NCBI GenBank assembly: GCA_900555635.1
Contig: USLU01000062.1
Location: 1 to 31,806 of the forward strand
Length of the DNA: 31,806 nucleotides
DNA from: an uncultured Bacteroides sp.
GTDB taxonomy: Bacteria > Bacteroidota > Bacteroidia > Bacteroidales > Bacteroidaceae
Direction of reading: 5' to 3'
Part shown: positions 31,425-31,806 of the stretch, one piece after another
How positions within the stretch are numbered: the stretch's first letter is position 1
Layout of the letters: every line of letters begins with the position of its first letter
Translations under genes and position numbers: made by a program
The notes under the pieces: model-generated
Databases searched by the model: none
What the model saw: the letters and a program-made list of their open reading frames with translations, nothing else
Told to the model about the DNA's origin: nothing

Positions 31425-31626
31425 GGACTTAGCCGGTTACACCTTAGGACTTAGCTCCTCTCACCTTAGGACTGAGAGGTCTGAACCCCCGGATGTATTC
31501 TCCAAAAAGACCCGGATGTTTTACCCCAAAAGATCCGGATGTATTGGGGTAAAAGATGGGGATGTTTTAGGGTAAAAGACCCGGATCTTTTTACCTCTCA
31601 GTCCTAAGGTCTGAGGGGCACAGTCC
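31425..31626. repeat. 22/23-bp periodic repeat array with enclosing inverted repeat
   Basis: GGACT occurs at 31425, 31447 and 31469. GGAT then occurs at 31491, 31514, 31537, 31560 and 31583, so the spacing is 22, 22, 22, 23, 23, 23, 23. The central units share GGATGTWTT, four variable bases, then AAAAGAYCC. AGTCC at 31600 and 31622 repeats the first motif inverted, again 22 bp apart. ACCTTAGGACTGAGAGGT at 31463-31480 is perfectly complementary to 31593-31610. Inside, TTTTACCCCAA and TTGGGGTAAAA form a further 11-bp stem around unit three. Confidence 0.85.
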
Positions 31627-31715
31627 TATAGATAGGGAGACTCGGTCGTAATGTTTGAGGCACTCACTCTTTGTCTTTCTCTTATCCGCATCCGTCAGGT
31701 GTCTTAATCCGTTGC

Positions 31716-31723
31716 CAAAAGTA
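31716..31723 (-). promoter_or_regulatory. -7 box upstream of the two-component operon
   Basis: TACTTTTG on the minus strand matches TAnnTTTG and is the best promoter element upstream of the pseudokinase gene. No TTTG -33 box is seen at standard spacing. Confidence 0.45.
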
Positions 31724-31773
31724 CTACAATAACTTGAGTCTAATATAGAAATCAGATCAATAATAGTAACTCC

Positions 31774-31806
31774 ATTCCCCTCCTCCCGGGAGGAGGGGTG
31801 CCCAAA
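31774..31806 (-). repeat. Dispersed palindromic intergenic repeat, copy D (cut by window end)
   Basis: The core at 31777-31798 is the same perfect 22-bp palindrome as in copy B, followed by TGCCC as in copy B. The rest lies outside the window. Confidence 0.75.

Larger units (their letters stand above)
31398..31806. other. Long leader/upstream region of the two-component operon
   Basis: This 409-bp stretch has no credible gene. It contains a 22/23-bp periodic array (31425-31605) and an 18-bp perfect inverted repeat (31463-31480 with 31593-31610). A minus-strand -7 box TACTTTTG lies at 31723-31716, and intergenic repeat copy D runs off the window end. If the -7 box is used, the array lies within a leader of about 310 nt. 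Confidence 0.6.

Noticed and set aside
31491..31605. Possible CRISPR array
   Set aside because: The 23-bp units are contiguous with variable bases inside each unit; there are no spacers of constant length and no cas genes nearby.

Overview
The window looks like a chromosomal segment of a gut Bacteroides species. The evidence is a SusB-type GH97 alpha-glucosidase, TPR-plus-HTH membrane regulators, a DUF4906/FISUMP lipoprotein, a LytS/LytTR two-component operon, and many -7 boxes of the Bacteroides form TAnnTTTG, often TACTTTTG. I see no phage, plasmid, insertion sequence, rRNA or CRISPR array.

Layout. (1) 1-4374: a GH97 alpha-glucosidase (minus) diverges from a SusR-like TPR/HTH membrane regulator (plus), with a hairpin-bearing control region between them. 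(2) 4379-6618: a two-gene unit (LiaF-like membrane protein plus membrane-anchored LytTR regulator) and an unidentified four-helix membrane protein. (3) 6667-7690: a tRNA with CAT anticodon and its own promoter and terminator, then an Lrp/AsnC regulator with a DUF4491 membrane protein. (4) 7853-10222: two tandem FKBP peptidyl-prolyl isomerases and a sirtuin lacking the zinc cysteines. (5) 10237-13536: a small HTH protein and a large fimbrillin-like FISUMP lipoprotein behind a long leader that carries a 134-bp imperfect palindrome and a three-unit 22-bp repeat. (6) 13537-23043: a surface polysaccharide cluster with five glycosyltransferases, UDP-ManNAc dehydrogenase (wecC), UDP-GlcNAc 2-epimerase (wecB) and a Wzx-type flippase. 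No polymerase or initiating sugar-phosphate transferase is visible. (7) 23058-25201: metG. (8) 25200-28494: an A+T-rich, partly decayed patch with a broken GntR/MocR fragment, a shortened HlyD-like protein, a DUF3244 secreted protein and a TPR/HTH lipoprotein. (9) 28529-31806: a translationally coupled operon of a degenerate histidine kinase, an intact LytS-type kinase and a LytTR response regulator. It is preceded by an unusual 22/23-bp-period repeat array closed by an 18-bp perfect inverted repeat.

WecB and WecC together would supply UDP-ManNAc and UDP-ManNAcA to the glycosyltransferases, and the flippase would export the lipid-linked product. A G+C-rich palindromic intergenic repeat occurs four times (1-75, 16885-16937, 16967-17035, 31774-31806). 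Two copies face each other between wecC and wecB.

The most unexplained items are the periodic array ahead of the pseudokinase/kinase/regulator operon, the long structured leader ahead of the 70-aa HTH gene, and a 19-nt inverted copy of the tRNA anticodon arm just past the tRNA terminator. All names rest on recognising motifs and protein families by eye. No database search was run.
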